Counted from the stretch's first letter, positions 24,964 to 35,295 are shown. The stretch: 64,000 bases of DNA from Actinomycetaceae bacterium (GCA_030537735.1 JAUNVG010000003.1:84835-148834), one strand, 5' to 3'. Notes: generated by a model not told the origin, from the sequence alone. Translations and numbers: made by a program.

Positions 24964-26334
24964 ATGAGTAGTGAACTAATCACAACCGCTCTTAAAACCG
25001 CCGACGAAACCCGCGAAATCGCTTTCGGTGAGGACGTCCTTGTCCGAACCGGAGAAATCTTCGCATCCTGTTTCCCCGGGAAGAAAGCGATCGTGGTAGC
25101 TGACGGCAACACCTGGGACGCTTGTGGCGAGGAAGTGGTTGCCTCCTTGCGGGAAGCGGGAGTTGAATTCGGAGCCGCCCCCTACATTTTCCCCGGAACC
25201 CCCACCCTGTATGCGGGGTATGAGAATGTAGAGATCCTACGCGAACACATCCGCCCCCTTGGGGAGGAAACAGTGGTTTGCTCCATTGCCGCTGGAACCC
25301 TTAACGACCTGGCGAAACTAGCTTCGGGAGAGCTGGGGCGCGAATACATGAACGTGTGTACCGCCGCCTCGGTTGACGGATACGCCTCCTTTGGGGCTTC
25401 CATCGCCAAGGACGGTTTCAAGATCACCCGCAACTGTCCTGCTCCCGCCGCCCTGGTGGCGGACGTGGGCGTGATGGCGGCTGCCCCGCAGCGCCTGACC
25501 GCCACCGGGTACGGGGATTTGATTGAGAAGATACCCGCCGGCGCGGACTGGATCCTCGCCGACGAACTGGGCATCGAACCGATCGATGACTACGTGTGGT
25601 CGCTGGTGCAAGGCCCACTGCGCGACACCCTCGCCGACCCCGAAGCGGTGGCGAAAGGTGATCCCGCGGCGGTTGGGAAACTGGCGGAAGGCAACATTAT
25701 GAGTGGGCTGGCGATGCAAGCCGCGCAGTCTTCTCGTCCTGCTTCCGGCGCCGGACACCAGTTCTCCCACACTTGGGAAATGGAAGGTCACGGCCTGGAC
25801 TGGGAGCCGCCCTTGTCCCACGGTTTCAAGGTTGGTGTCGGCACCGTGGCGTCTTGCGCCATTTGGGAAGAGGCCTTGAAACTGGACCTGGCTAACTTGG
25901 ATATTGACGCCATCGTGGAAGCCACTCCCACCGCGGAAGAAGTCGAAGCCTTCGTGCGGGGGATGCAAACTGAACGCATTGTGGAGGACGCGGTTAAGCA
26001 CACGTTGAATAAGCACCTAGAAGGTGACGAACTACGAGTGCGACTGCAGCAGATCCAAAAGGCGTGGCCGGTTATCGTCAAGCGCGCCCAGGAACAGTTG
26101 GTGAGCGCCGAAGAAGCCATGGATATGTTGCGTAAGGCCGGTGCCCCCTACCATCCGGAAATGATTGAAATCGACTGGGATCGTTTCCGTCAAACCCACT
26201 ACAAGGCGCAGCAGATCCGCAGCCGCTACACGGTTTTAGACCTGCTAGTTGACGGAGGTGCTTTAGATCAGGTGGTGGAGAACCTCTTTGCCGCCGACGG
26301 ATTTTGGGGGCGTCACCGCCACCCACAGAGCTAA
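24964..26334 (+). CDS. sn-glycerol-1-phosphate dehydrogenase-like protein (AraM/EgsA family)
   Basis: 456 aa from the ATG at 24964, which has AAGGAAGTAAGT upstream; the longer reading frame overlaps the kinase and is not real. Family motifs: GTLNDLAKLAS (nucleotide and Lys), VCTAASVDGYASFGASI with the metal-binding Asp, GHQFSHTWEMEGH with metal-binding His, and SHGFKVGVGTVAS with the second His. Reduces dihydroxyacetone phosphate to glycerol-1-phosphate in Bacillus AraM, where the gene also sits in an arabinose operon. Here an open alternative is oxidation of a phosphorylated polyol. Its 456-aa length exceeds the usual 390 because of a C-terminal helical extension. Confidence 0.88.
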   Translation: MSSELITTALKTADETREIAFGEDVLVRTGEIFASCFPGKKAIVVADGNTWDACGEEVVASLREAGVEFGAAPYIFPGTPTLYAGYENVEILREHIRPLGEETVVCSIAAGTLNDLAKLASGELGREYMNVCTAASVDGYASFGASIAKDGFKITRNCPAPAALVADVGVMAAAPQRLTATGYGDLIEKIPAGADWILADELGIEPIDDYVWSLVQGPLRDTLADPEAVAKGDPAAVGKLAEGNIMSGLAMQAAQSSRPASGAGHQFSHTWEMEGHGLDWEPPLSHGFKVGVGTVASCAIWEEALKLDLANLDIDAIVEATPTAEEVEAFVRGMQTERIVEDAVKHTLNKHLEGDELRVRLQQIQKAWPVIVKRAQEQLVSAEEAMDMLRKAGAPYHPEMIEIDWDRFRQTHYKAQQIRSRYTVLDLLVDGGALDQVVENLFAADGFWGRHRHPQS

Positions 26335-26400
26335 CGAAAGCCAAGCGGGGTGCGCAGCGGCACTGGGTCGGTGCGCACCCCACCATCAGAAGGAGAAAAC

Positions 26401-28077
26401 ATGAGCAAAGACGCTCAGTACATTGTCGGCCTTGACCTGGGTACCCTTTCGGGGCGGGCGGTGATTATCCGCGCCGCCGACGGTGAGGAAATGGGGTCAG
26501 CAGTAATGGACTACCCCCACGCCGTGATGGATCACGTACTCACCGCTGGGGATGGGCAAAAACTCCCACCGGATTTCGCCTTAGAGGTGCCGGCGGACTA
26601 CCTGGAAGTCATATCCACCATCATTCCGCAAGCGCTTGCGGAAGCCGGAGTCGCGGCCGAGGACGTGGTCGCCCTCGGGATTGACGTGACTTCCGCGTCG
26701 GTGCTGTTCACTGACGCGGACGGCACTCCCCTGTGCGAGTTCGACGAGTTCAAGAACAATCCGCACGCCTACATCAAACTGTGGAAACACCACGGGGCGG
26801 AAGAACAAGCCCGCCGCATCGTGGAGTTGGCGCGTGAACGCAACGAACCGTGGCTGGCGCGTTACGGTGGGGAGTTGTCTTCGGAAATGCTACTTCCCAA
26901 GGCGTTGGAGACCTTGGAGAAGGCACCTGAGGTGTACCACCGGGCCGACCATATTGTGAACGCTCTGGACTGGCTCACCTGGATGCTGACGGGGAACCTG
27001 TCGTACGCCGCGGGTGATTCCGGCTATAAGCGGATGTATCAGGATGGGAACTATCCGTCACCGGAGTTCCTGGCAGCGTTGAACCCCGAGTTCGCGGACG
27101 TCTTCACGCAGAAGATGCCTGCCCCGGTGCTGCCACTGGGTGAAAAGGTTGGTACCCTCAACCAGCGCGGACAGGAACTGACCGGACTGGGACCGGACGT
27201 GGTGGTGGCTTCGGGTAATATCGATGCCCACGTAACCGCCCCCGCAGTGCAGGCAGTGGAATCAGGTCAGCTCACCGCGATTTTAGGTACTTCCGCGTGC
27301 TACGTGGTTTCCGACCCCGAGTTCAAGCAGGTCCCCGGCGTTTTCGGCATCGTCGATGGCGGTATTGTTGACGGACTGTGGGGCTTCGAAGGAGGCCAAA
27401 CCGCGGTGGGCGACATCTACGCTTGGTTCGTCAATAACTGCGTTCCTCCCGCCTACCATGAGGAAGCCCGCGAGCGCGGCCTCAGTATCCACGACCTGCT
27501 GACGGAGAAGGCTGCCAGCCAGGAAGTTGGCGAACACGGCCTGATTGGTTTGGACTGGCATAACGGTAACCGCTCTATCTTGGTGGATGCCGACTTGTCG
27601 GGCATACTGATTGGCCAGTCGCTGGCAACCAAGGCGGAGGATCAGTATCGGGCGATTATGGAATCCACCGCTTTCGGTGCGCGTGTGATCATTGAGAACT
27701 TCGTCGAACACGGGGTGGAGATCACCGAGTTCGTGGCCGCCGGTGGTCTGACGAAGAACGCGTTCCTAATGCAGTTGATTTCCGACATCACGCGACTGCC
27801 GGTTTCTACCGCGGTATCCACTCAGGCTCCCGCCTTGGGGTCGGCAATTTTCGCCGCTCGCGCCGCGGGACTGTACGACACCGTGGTGGAAGCTGCTCAA
27901 GCGATGGGTAAGCGGGTGAAGAACGCTTATACCCCCAATGAGGAGCGCGCCAAGCAGTATGACGAGTTGTACGCCCACTACAAGTACTTGCATGACTTGT
28001 TCGGGCGCGGCAACGAGGTCATGCACGACCTGAAGCGGATCCGCCGCGAAGCTAAGGCCCGCGCGCATCGGGAGTAG
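26401..28077 (+). CDS. araB: L-ribulokinase
   Basis: 558 aa from the ATG at 26401 with AAGGAGAAAAC upstream. Phosphorylates L-ribulose to L-ribulose-5-phosphate. The N-terminal IVGLDLGTLSGRAVII, the GIDVTSASVLFTDADGTPLCEFDEFKNNPHAYIKLWKHH stretch, and the EQARRI/RYGGELSSEMLLPK region are characteristic of ribulokinase within the FGGY family. ASGNIDAHVTAPA and LGTSACYVVSD form the ATP site; FVAAGGLTKNAFLMQLISDITRLPV is the C-terminal motif. It is followed by araD, but araA (isomerase) is not in the window. Confidence 0.92.
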   Translation: MSKDAQYIVGLDLGTLSGRAVIIRAADGEEMGSAVMDYPHAVMDHVLTAGDGQKLPPDFALEVPADYLEVISTIIPQALAEAGVAAEDVVALGIDVTSASVLFTDADGTPLCEFDEFKNNPHAYIKLWKHHGAEEQARRIVELARERNEPWLARYGGELSSEMLLPKALETLEKAPEVYHRADHIVNALDWLTWMLTGNLSYAAGDSGYKRMYQDGNYPSPEFLAALNPEFADVFTQKMPAPVLPLGEKVGTLNQRGQELTGLGPDVVVASGNIDAHVTAPAVQAVESGQLTAILGTSACYVVSDPEFKQVPGVFGIVDGGIVDGLWGFEGGQTAVGDIYAWFVNNCVPPAYHEEARERGLSIHDLLTEKAASQEVGEHGLIGLDWHNGNRSILVDADLSGILIGQSLATKAEDQYRAIMESTAFGARVIIENFVEHGVEITEFVAAGGLTKNAFLMQLISDITRLPVSTAVSTQAPALGSAIFAARAAGLYDTVVEAAQAMGKRVKNAYTPNEERAKQYDELYAHYKYLHDLFGRGNEVMHDLKRIRREAKARAHRE

Positions 28078-28231
28078 TGGTCTGCCGGGGACGGTTGCCC
28101 GGCTGCCCGCCGGGGCCGGTTCCCCGCGGTAGTGGCGCACCCTTCCCGAGGTGGTCGCCCTTCCGGGGCGGCGGCTGACCCGAGGTGAACGGTGGCAGTG
28201 GGGCGTGGGGTTTCCCGCGCCCCACTCCCCT

Positions 28232-28308
28232 GGCCACCTGGGCGCAAACCCGCGCACACGCCCTCGCTCCTCCGGCCACCTGGGCGCAAACCCGCCCACA
28301 CGCCCTCG
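28232..28308 (+). repeat. Two 35-bp direct repeats between araB and araD
   Basis: The segments 28232-28266 and 28274-28308 differ at one base and are 42 bp apart start to start. They occupy the 257-bp GC-rich gap before the araD ribosome site, which otherwise holds no gene. The repeat may be a local duplication; no binding-site identity is evident. Confidence 0.8.
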
Positions 28309-28334
28309 ACGTCCAAATATTTCAGGAGGAAAGT

Positions 28335-29033
28335 ATGAAGCTCACCGATCTGACCGCCGCCCAGCAGGAGGCGGTGGCCCGCACCCGCGAAAACGTGGCG
28401 CGCCTGCATGCCGAACTACCTCGCTGGGAACTGGTGGTATGGACCGCGGGGAATGTCTCTGAGCGAGTACCTGGCTTGGATTTATTCGTAATAAAACCCT
28501 CTGGGGTTTCTTACGACGAACTAAGCACCGACAATATGGTGGTGTGTGACCTCGACGGGGTGAAGATCGACGATGGTACGGCCGCGGAGCTGTCCCCGTC
28601 CTCGGACACCGCCGCCCACGCTTACGTCTACCGGCACATGCCGCAGGTGGGAGGGGTGGTGCATACGCACTCAACTTACGCCACTGCCTGGGCGGCGCGC
28701 GGGGAGGAAATCCCCTGCGTCTTAACAATGATGGCGGATGAGTTCGGCGGTCCCGTTCCGGTTGGCCCCTTCGCCATCATTGGGGATGATTCCATTGGGC
28801 GCGGTATCGTGCAAACGCTGCGGGAGTCGCGCTCGCCCGCGGTGCTCATGAAAAATCACGGGCCGTTCACCATCGGTAAGGATGCGCGCGCCGCCGTTAA
28901 GGCTGCGGTGATGGTGGAGGAAGTGGCTCGCACCGTGCATATTTCCCGCCAGTTGGGCGAGCCACTGGCGATCCCGCAGGCAGCCGTCGACTCCTTGTAC
29001 GACCGATATCAGAACGTCTACGGGCAACGCTGA
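28335..29033 (+). CDS. araD: L-ribulose-5-phosphate 4-epimerase
   Basis: 232 aa from the ATG at 28335, preceded by AGGAGGAAAGT. Class II aldolase-fold enzyme that epimerises L-ribulose-5-phosphate to D-xylulose-5-phosphate. GNVSER (residues about 43-48), KPSGVSYDELSTDNMVVCDLDG, the zinc ligands in VVHTHSTYATAWAARG, and MKNHGPFTIGKDARAAVKAAVMVEEVART match AraD. The length is that of the E. coli enzyme (231 aa). It ends the cluster and is followed by a strong hairpin. Confidence 0.93.
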   Translation: MKLTDLTAAQQEAVARTRENVARLHAELPRWELVVWTAGNVSERVPGLDLFVIKPSGVSYDELSTDNMVVCDLDGVKIDDGTAAELSPSSDTAAHAYVYRHMPQVGGVVHTHSTYATAWAARGEEIPCVLTMMADEFGGPVPVGPFAIIGDDSIGRGIVQTLRESRSPAVLMKNHGPFTIGKDARAAVKAAVMVEEVARTVHISRQLGEPLAIPQAAVDSLYDRYQNVYGQR

Positions 29034-29048
29034 GGCAGTGAGCTAACG

Positions 29049-29080
29049 AAGTGGGGGCGGGTTTATCCCAGCCCCCACTT
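29049..29080 (+). terminator. Hairpin terminator after araD
   Basis: AAGTGGGGGC (29049-29058) pairs with GCCCCCACTT (29071-29080), 12-nt loop, followed by TAGTTG. It sits 15 bp after the araD stop and could also serve guaB, which converges from the other side. Confidence 0.75.
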
Positions 29081-29131
29081 TAGTTGCAATGCGTTGGTGC
29101 CCCGTTAGGACCTCTCCGATAGGACGGCCCG

Positions 29132-30661
<1,530 letters not shown>

Positions 30662-30806
30662 TTAAATGCGTCGGCATCTGCCTGTCCGCGCCGATGACAA
30701 ACAGAGCAACTGTCCACCGCAACAGTTAGCTGCTACAATTTTTGGACGACTCAGCACACCGACGTCTGGGTCTTATATTTAATTCCTACGATTACTTGGA
30801 GGATTG

Positions 30807-33041
30807 ATGCGTCTATCACGCACTTCCAAGCCCGCCACCGTCCTGGCTGCAATGATGGCAGCGTCTTTGGCCGGTGGCGCGCTCCCAGCAATGGCGGACA
30901 CGGAGACTCCGCCCGCAGCTGCGGAAACCACCATCACTTCTATTGCGCAGATCCAGGGCGAGGGCGAAACCTCCCCGGTAGTGGATCAGACCGTTACCAC
31001 GACCGGGGTTATTACCGCGGTGTTGGAAGGGCGCGGCGGCTTCGCGATGCAGATGAAAACCGCTGAAGTACCAGCCGATTTCAACGGATCTTCAGGCGTT
31101 TTCGTGAAAGCCTCCACCGCCGGATTAGACCTGGGGATGGAAGTAACTGTCAGCGGCCAGGTAGCGGAAGTGGACGGTCTGACAACCATTAACGCCACTG
31201 CGGTGGAAGTGGTGGCGAAAGACCAGGGCGCCACCGTGGTGGTTGAGGAGCGAGCCTTCCCGCGTGGGGAAGAAGCCCGCAGTTATGAGTCAATGCTGAT
31301 CCAACCCGCTGGCACCTACCGGGTCAATGGCAACGCTGAACTCGCCTACAACGGGCAGATCACCTTAAACGACGGCGAGCGCCCCCTATTGCAGGCCACC
31401 CAAGCAGGCCTTCCGGGCTCGCCGGAAGCAAAGGAACAGGCAGCGTACAACGATGCCCATATGCTGACTTTGGACGACGGGTCCAACCAGCGCTTCGACG
31501 TTAAGTTCTTTGAGAAGTTTGACCCGCAGCCCCCGATGGAGTTGCCCTTCTTAGTGGATGGGCAACCCGGCCCCACCCTGGGAGCAGAGGTCACTTTCCA
31601 CGCCCCGGTACTGGTGAACTACGTAGATAAATCCTGGGTAATGGACCCGGTGCGCACACTACCGGCCCAGGATCTGATTTCTTTTTCCGCGGTGCGCGAG
31701 GACGCGCCGGCCCAGTTGGGTGGGAACTTCACCGTAGCGACTTTCAACGTCCTTAACTTCTTCACCTCCTTGGGCGTGGATGCCACCGACGTGGATAAGG
31801 AAGGCAACCCGCTGTGCCAACCAACCATGAACCTGTATGACAACACTGAACCTGTCTCAGGGAACTGGGATTGCCCGCGCCGCGGTGCGTGGGATAAGGC
31901 CGGCTTGCACCGCCAGGAAGTTAAGATCGCTAACGCCATCAATAAGCTGGGCGATGCCGGTGCGCAGGTGGTAGCGCTGCAGGAGATCGAGAACGCCATT
32001 AAGTTCGGCCCTGACTACGATGCGGCGTTGAAATACCTGGTTGAGGTCCTAAATAGTAGCGATCCCAGCCAGGGTTGGGAGTACGCACCTGCCCCTGCAG
32101 CCATGCCGACCTACGGTAATGACGACGTCATTCGGCAGGCTTTCATCTACAAGCCCGCGGCAGTGAAACTGGCAGGAGAGTCAGTATTCCTAGACGATCC
32201 CGCCTTCGTTTCTGCCGCCGACGCTCGCGCCCCCATTGCGCAAAGTTTCACGCATTTGGAGAGCGGTAAAACCGTCCTCGTAATCAATAATCACCTCACT
32301 TACAAAGGTGGCAAGGTAGTTGGTGACGATAACGCTAACCCAGGGGATACCTTGGGGGCAGCGTGGGACACTGGCCGCAATAACGGTGACCGTACTCGGC
32401 AGGCGCAGGCGCTGGCGAAGTTCGCTCCGCAGCAGGCCGCAACCGATGGTGCGCAGATGACGCTGCTGGTGGGGGATATGAATGCTTACGCCTATGAAAC
32501 TCCCATCCAGACGCTGGTGGAGGCTGGCTATGCGGATTTGATGAACACCAACGAGTTCCCCAGTGCGCATTCTGCTACCCCTTGGGATGAGTACACCTAC
32601 TCTTACCGTTCGACTTTCGGTTCCTTAGACCACGTGATGGTCTCCGATGCTGGCATGGAGTGGTACGTGGGGCATGATGTGTGGACCGCGAACGCCTACG
32701 AACCGCAGGTGTATGAGTACAGTCGTTACCGTTTCACGGGTGTCCCTTACTATCGCGAGGACGTGTTCCGCGCTTCCGATCACAATGCGGTTATCGTGGC
32801 CTTCCAGTTGCCGGTTGAAGGTATCGAGCCAGCGCCGGTGGATCCGGCCCCCGTGGATCCGGCTCCGACTGTCCCGGCTAAGCCGGCGCCCACGGCTGAT
32901 CCGACACCGGCTCCACCGGTTTCGGCAACCGGCGGCAAGCTGGCTGTAACCGGTAGTTCCGCTATGGTATTCGTGCCGCTGGCTGCACTCCTTGCCGCAG
33001 CGGGTGGCGCCTTAGTGGTGTGGCGCCGCCAAAGAATCTGA
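30807..33041 (+). CDS. Sortase-anchored extracellular endonuclease (ExeM/NucH type)
   Basis: 744 aa from the ATG at 30807, 4 nt after GGAGG. Signal peptide of about 30 residues ending PAMA. An OB-fold domain typical of ExeM/YhcR nucleases spans about 40-130 (ITSIAQIQGEGETSPVVDQTVTTTG). The endonuclease/exonuclease/phosphatase domain spans about 300-670, with NFTVATFNVLNFF, ALQEIENA, VINNHLTYKG, LLVGDMNAY and FGSLDHVMVSD…ASDHNAV. A Pro/Ala/Asp linker follows, then LAVTGSS, a hydrophobic helix and RRQRI: an LAxTG-type sorting signal for wall anchoring (class E sortase, family knowledge). Likely roles are nutrient scavenging from DNA or escape from DNA nets. Confidence 0.92.
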   Translation: MRLSRTSKPATVLAAMMAASLAGGALPAMADTETPPAAAETTITSIAQIQGEGETSPVVDQTVTTTGVITAVLEGRGGFAMQMKTAEVPADFNGSSGVFVKASTAGLDLGMEVTVSGQVAEVDGLTTINATAVEVVAKDQGATVVVEERAFPRGEEARSYESMLIQPAGTYRVNGNAELAYNGQITLNDGERPLLQATQAGLPGSPEAKEQAAYNDAHMLTLDDGSNQRFDVKFFEKFDPQPPMELPFLVDGQPGPTLGAEVTFHAPVLVNYVDKSWVMDPVRTLPAQDLISFSAVREDAPAQLGGNFTVATFNVLNFFTSLGVDATDVDKEGNPLCQPTMNLYDNTEPVSGNWDCPRRGAWDKAGLHRQEVKIANAINKLGDAGAQVVALQEIENAIKFGPDYDAALKYLVEVLNSSDPSQGWEYAPAPAAMPTYGNDDVIRQAFIYKPAAVKLAGESVFLDDPAFVSAADARAPIAQSFTHLESGKTVLVINNHLTYKGGKVVGDDNANPGDTLGAAWDTGRNNGDRTRQAQALAKFAPQQAATDGAQMTLLVGDMNAYAYETPIQTLVEAGYADLMNTNEFPSAHSATPWDEYTYSYRSTFGSLDHVMVSDAGMEWYVGHDVWTANAYEPQVYEYSRYRFTGVPYYREDVFRASDHNAVIVAFQLPVEGIEPAPVDPAPVDPAPTVPAKPAPTADPTPAPPVSATGGKLAVTGSSAMVFVPLAALLAAAGGALVVWRRQRI

Positions 33042-33070
33042 GCCAGTAGCTCTACGCTGATTCAACCAGG

Positions 33071-33107
33071 TGGGCCTTGGCAGCACTGTAAGTCTTGCCA
33101 AGGCCCA
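33071..33107 (+). terminator. Hairpin terminator after nuclease gene
   Basis: TGGGCCTTGGCA (33071-33082) pairs perfectly with TGCCAAGGCCCA (33096-33107), 13-nt loop, 29 bp past the nuclease stop. It is not followed by a strong T-run. Confidence 0.7.
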
Positions 33108-33200
33108 TCTGCGTAGCTGGTCGCATCCGGAGCAGGTAGTTACTACCGCAGTGACGCAAAACGTGATGTTACCTGAGCTAAGTGCTCTTCACCTGTTTTC

Positions 33201-33672
33201 AGCTACCGCTGGCGAGTAGTTGAGATTGTTGTTGCCGCCGTCCTGTCTGTGGCTGTGGGGCTCATTTTCTACGGCTGGAACACCATCGGTTACGCCGGCT
33301 ACGAGGCCGTCAACGCCCTCACCCCCGGCCTGGGTGGCCTGTTTAATGGAGTGTGGTTCCTAGGCGGCACGCTAAGAGCAATCATCATCCGCAAACCCGG
33401 CACCGCCTATTTGTAGAACTAAAGGCTCTGGCAGTGTTAGCCACCTGAGGAACCGTGTGGGGGATCGAAGTCCTCTACTCCGGTTTCGTCCAGGGACTTG
33501 GCGCTGAACTCCTCTTCTTACTGTTGATATACCGCCGTTTCGACCTGACGTTGACCATGATCGCAGGATCCCTAGCAGGTGTGAGCGCGGTAGTTTTGGA
33601 ATACTTCCTAGGCAACATCACCAAGGGCATAGAATACAACCTGATCTACCTGGCAACCTCGATCATTTCGGG
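33201..33672 (+). pseudogene. ykoE: ykoE remnant (HMP/thiamine ECF transporter S component)
   Basis: From 33201 an open stretch without a start codon reads WRVVEIVVAAVLSVAVGLIF…, typical of the YkoE N-terminus, through FNGVWFLGGTLRAIIIRKPGTAYL to a TAG at 33414. The continuation lies in another frame from 33413 (VELKALAVLAT), hits a TGA near 33446, and then resumes (GIEVLYSGFVQGLGAELLF…, YRRFDLTLTMIAGSLAGVSAVV). The C-terminal part of YkoE is missing. The sequence runs in frame straight into an ATPase domain at about 33672. At least one frameshift, one stop and one deletion are present, so the gene is dead. Confidence 0.85.
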
Positions 33673-34406
33673 CGCCACCCCTTGGGCTGTCAAGAACCTC
33701 ACCCTTAAAGTTGAAGCCGGCGAAGGCATCCTAGCGCTGGGCGCTTCTGGAGCAGGAAAATCCACCTTCTTACACGCCCTCGCCGGAGTGCTCGGGGACG
33801 CCGATGAAGGCACTGCTACCGGCTCCATGACGAAAGGGGACAAACGCCCCATCGATTGTCGCCGCCAAATCGGGTTAGTGATGCAAGACCCCAACTCCCA
33901 GGTGGTGCTTGCCAAGGTCGGCGGCGACGTAGCTTTCGGGTGCGAGAACCTGGGTGTGCCACGGAACGAAATCTGGCCGCGAGTGGAAGCCGCCCATAAG
34001 GCTGTTTCCTTAAACGTGGGGTTGGATCGCCCTACCTCGGCGCTTTCTGGCGGACAACTTCAGCGCTTGGCGATTGCCGGAGCCCTGGCGATGAACGCTC
34101 AGATACTGCTGCTGGATGAACCCACCGCTAACCTCGACCCGGTGGGGGTACGGGAAGTGCGCGCCGCCATTGAAAACGTCACCGCTGAGCGCCAACGCTC
34201 CCTAATCGTGATTGAACGCCGCGTGGAAGTGTGGGCTGACCTGGTAGACCGCGTGGTAGTGCTGGGCGCGGACGGGATTATTACGGACCGACCTGGTGCT
34301 GTTGATTCAAGAAATCCTGGGGCAGGGGCGCACCATTGTGTCGGTCACGCACGACGACGCCTACCTGCGGGTACTGGGCGAGAATCTCCTTGAGGTAGAG
34401 CCGTGA
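33673..34406 (+). pseudogene. ykoD: ykoD remnant (ECF transporter ATPase), internally deleted
   Basis: YkoD normally has two tandem ABC ATPase domains. Here the first domain starts part-way in (LKVEAGEGILALGASGAGKSTFLHALAGVLGD), fused to the YkoE remnant. It retains Walker A, LSGGQLQRLAIAGAL and LLLDEPTANLDP, and runs to about 34288. The sequence then jumps, in a different frame, to the last 35 or so codons of the second ATPase domain (LLIQEILGQGRTIVSVTHDDAYLRVLGENLLEVEP). That fragment stops at 34404-34406, overlapping the ykoC start. About one whole ATPase domain is gone. A fused open frame of 312 codons (33455-34393) remains but encodes no complete protein. Confidence 0.85.
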
Positions 34407-35164
34407 AACACACTGCGTTAGATACCCTTAACCCCGTTACCCGGCTGCTGCTGTGCTTCGTTGCCACCACCCCGCTGATTGTCACCTTGGACTGGCTCAG
34501 TGCCTCGGTGGCGTTAGCCTGCCAAGTGGTGGTGCTGCGCGTTTGCGGGGTGTCCTTACGGTTCATGGCTACCCGCCTGCTGCCCGTGCTGGTGGCCGCT
34601 CCCATCGCCGCTATTTCCATGGCCCTGTACGGCAGGCCAGGAGGGCGCATCTGGGTGGATTTCGGACTGCTGGTAGTTTCCGATCAGTCCCTAATGCTGG
34701 CGCTGGCCGTGTTTATCCGCATTTTCGCCCTCACTTTGCCGGTCCTGGTGCTGCTCTCTGGGGTGGATCCCACGCTGATGGGCGACGGGTTGGCGCAGAT
34801 CTTGCGCCTGCCCGCCACACTAGTGCTGGGTTCCCTGGCGGGAGTGCGCATGATCGGATTATTCGTCAGCGACTGGCAGACCCTGGCGCGCGCCCGGCGC
34901 GCCCGCGGTCTAGGTGATCAGGGACGTTTCAAACGCTGGTTCACCATGGCGTTCGCACTGCTGGTTTTCGCCATCCGGCGCGGTTCGGTGTTGGCCACCG
35001 CCATGGAAGCGCGCGGGTTTGGAGACGCGGCCGACCGCACTTGGGCTCGCCCTTCAGTGCTTACCTGGCGTGACCCAGTGGCGTTCCTAGTGGCGATTTC
35101 CACGGTGACGCTGGCTTTGGGTAGTGCCATTTGGTTCGGCACTATTTGGTACGTGTGGACCTAG
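34403..35164 (+). CDS. ykoC: ECF transporter transmembrane component (YkoC/CbiQ type)
   Basis: 253 aa starting at GTG that overlaps the TGA of the ykoD fragment (GTGA), the native arrangement. Five or so hydrophobic segments, plus the coupling-helix motif ARARRARGLGDQGRFKRW and ATAMEARGFGDAADRTWARP, both diagnostic of EcfT-type proteins. It would link the ATPases to the substrate-binding YkoE in uptake of hydroxymethylpyrimidine or thiamine. With both partners destroyed upstream it has no obvious function unless it pairs with ATPases from elsewhere. The frame is still intact, so decay is recent. Confidence 0.88.
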   Translation: MKHTALDTLNPVTRLLLCFVATTPLIVTLDWLSASVALACQVVVLRVCGVSLRFMATRLLPVLVAAPIAAISMALYGRPGGRIWVDFGLLVVSDQSLMLALAVFIRIFALTLPVLVLLSGVDPTLMGDGLAQILRLPATLVLGSLAGVRMIGLFVSDWQTLARARRARGLGDQGRFKRWFTMAFALLVFAIRRGSVLATAMEARGFGDAADRTWARPSVLTWRDPVAFLVAISTVTLALGSAIWFGTIWYVWT

Positions 35165-35224
35165 GGCGGTGGCGCTACGTTCGGTACTATTTGGTACGTG
35201 TGGACCTAGAGCCGTGGCGCTACG
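35135..35224 (+). repeat. Two tandem 45-bp repeats across the ykoC stop codon
   Basis: Units at 35135-35179 and 35180-35224 differ at four positions, and a third begins at 35225 (TTCGGCAT). The first unit encodes the ykoC C-terminus and stop. The second repeats it outside the gene with an in-frame second stop. This is a recent local duplication of the gene end. Confidence 0.85.
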
Positions 35225-35295
35225 TTCGGCATCATTCAACGGGACCGGTCGGCGCCAGGGCAGGGGTTGGCGAGGTCGGCTTTCCTGCTGGCACC

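Noticed and set aside
23679..25112. 477-codon open frame on the minus strand opposite the FGGY kinase
   Set aside because: It is an antisense shadow of a clearly conserved kinase and the following dehydrogenase in GC-rich DNA; its translation is His/Gly/Val-rich with no family motif.
33108..33200. TPP riboswitch upstream of the ykoE remnant
   Set aside because: ACCTGAGC at 33171 recalls part of the TPP consensus, but the diagnostic CTGAGA and the second conserved block are absent; if ever present it is too decayed to call.
33455..34393. A genuine 312-aa membrane/ATPase fusion protein
   Set aside because: The open frame joins a piece of YkoE to a truncated first ATPase domain of YkoD and ends out of frame in the remains of the second; it is a deletion product, not a natural fusion.
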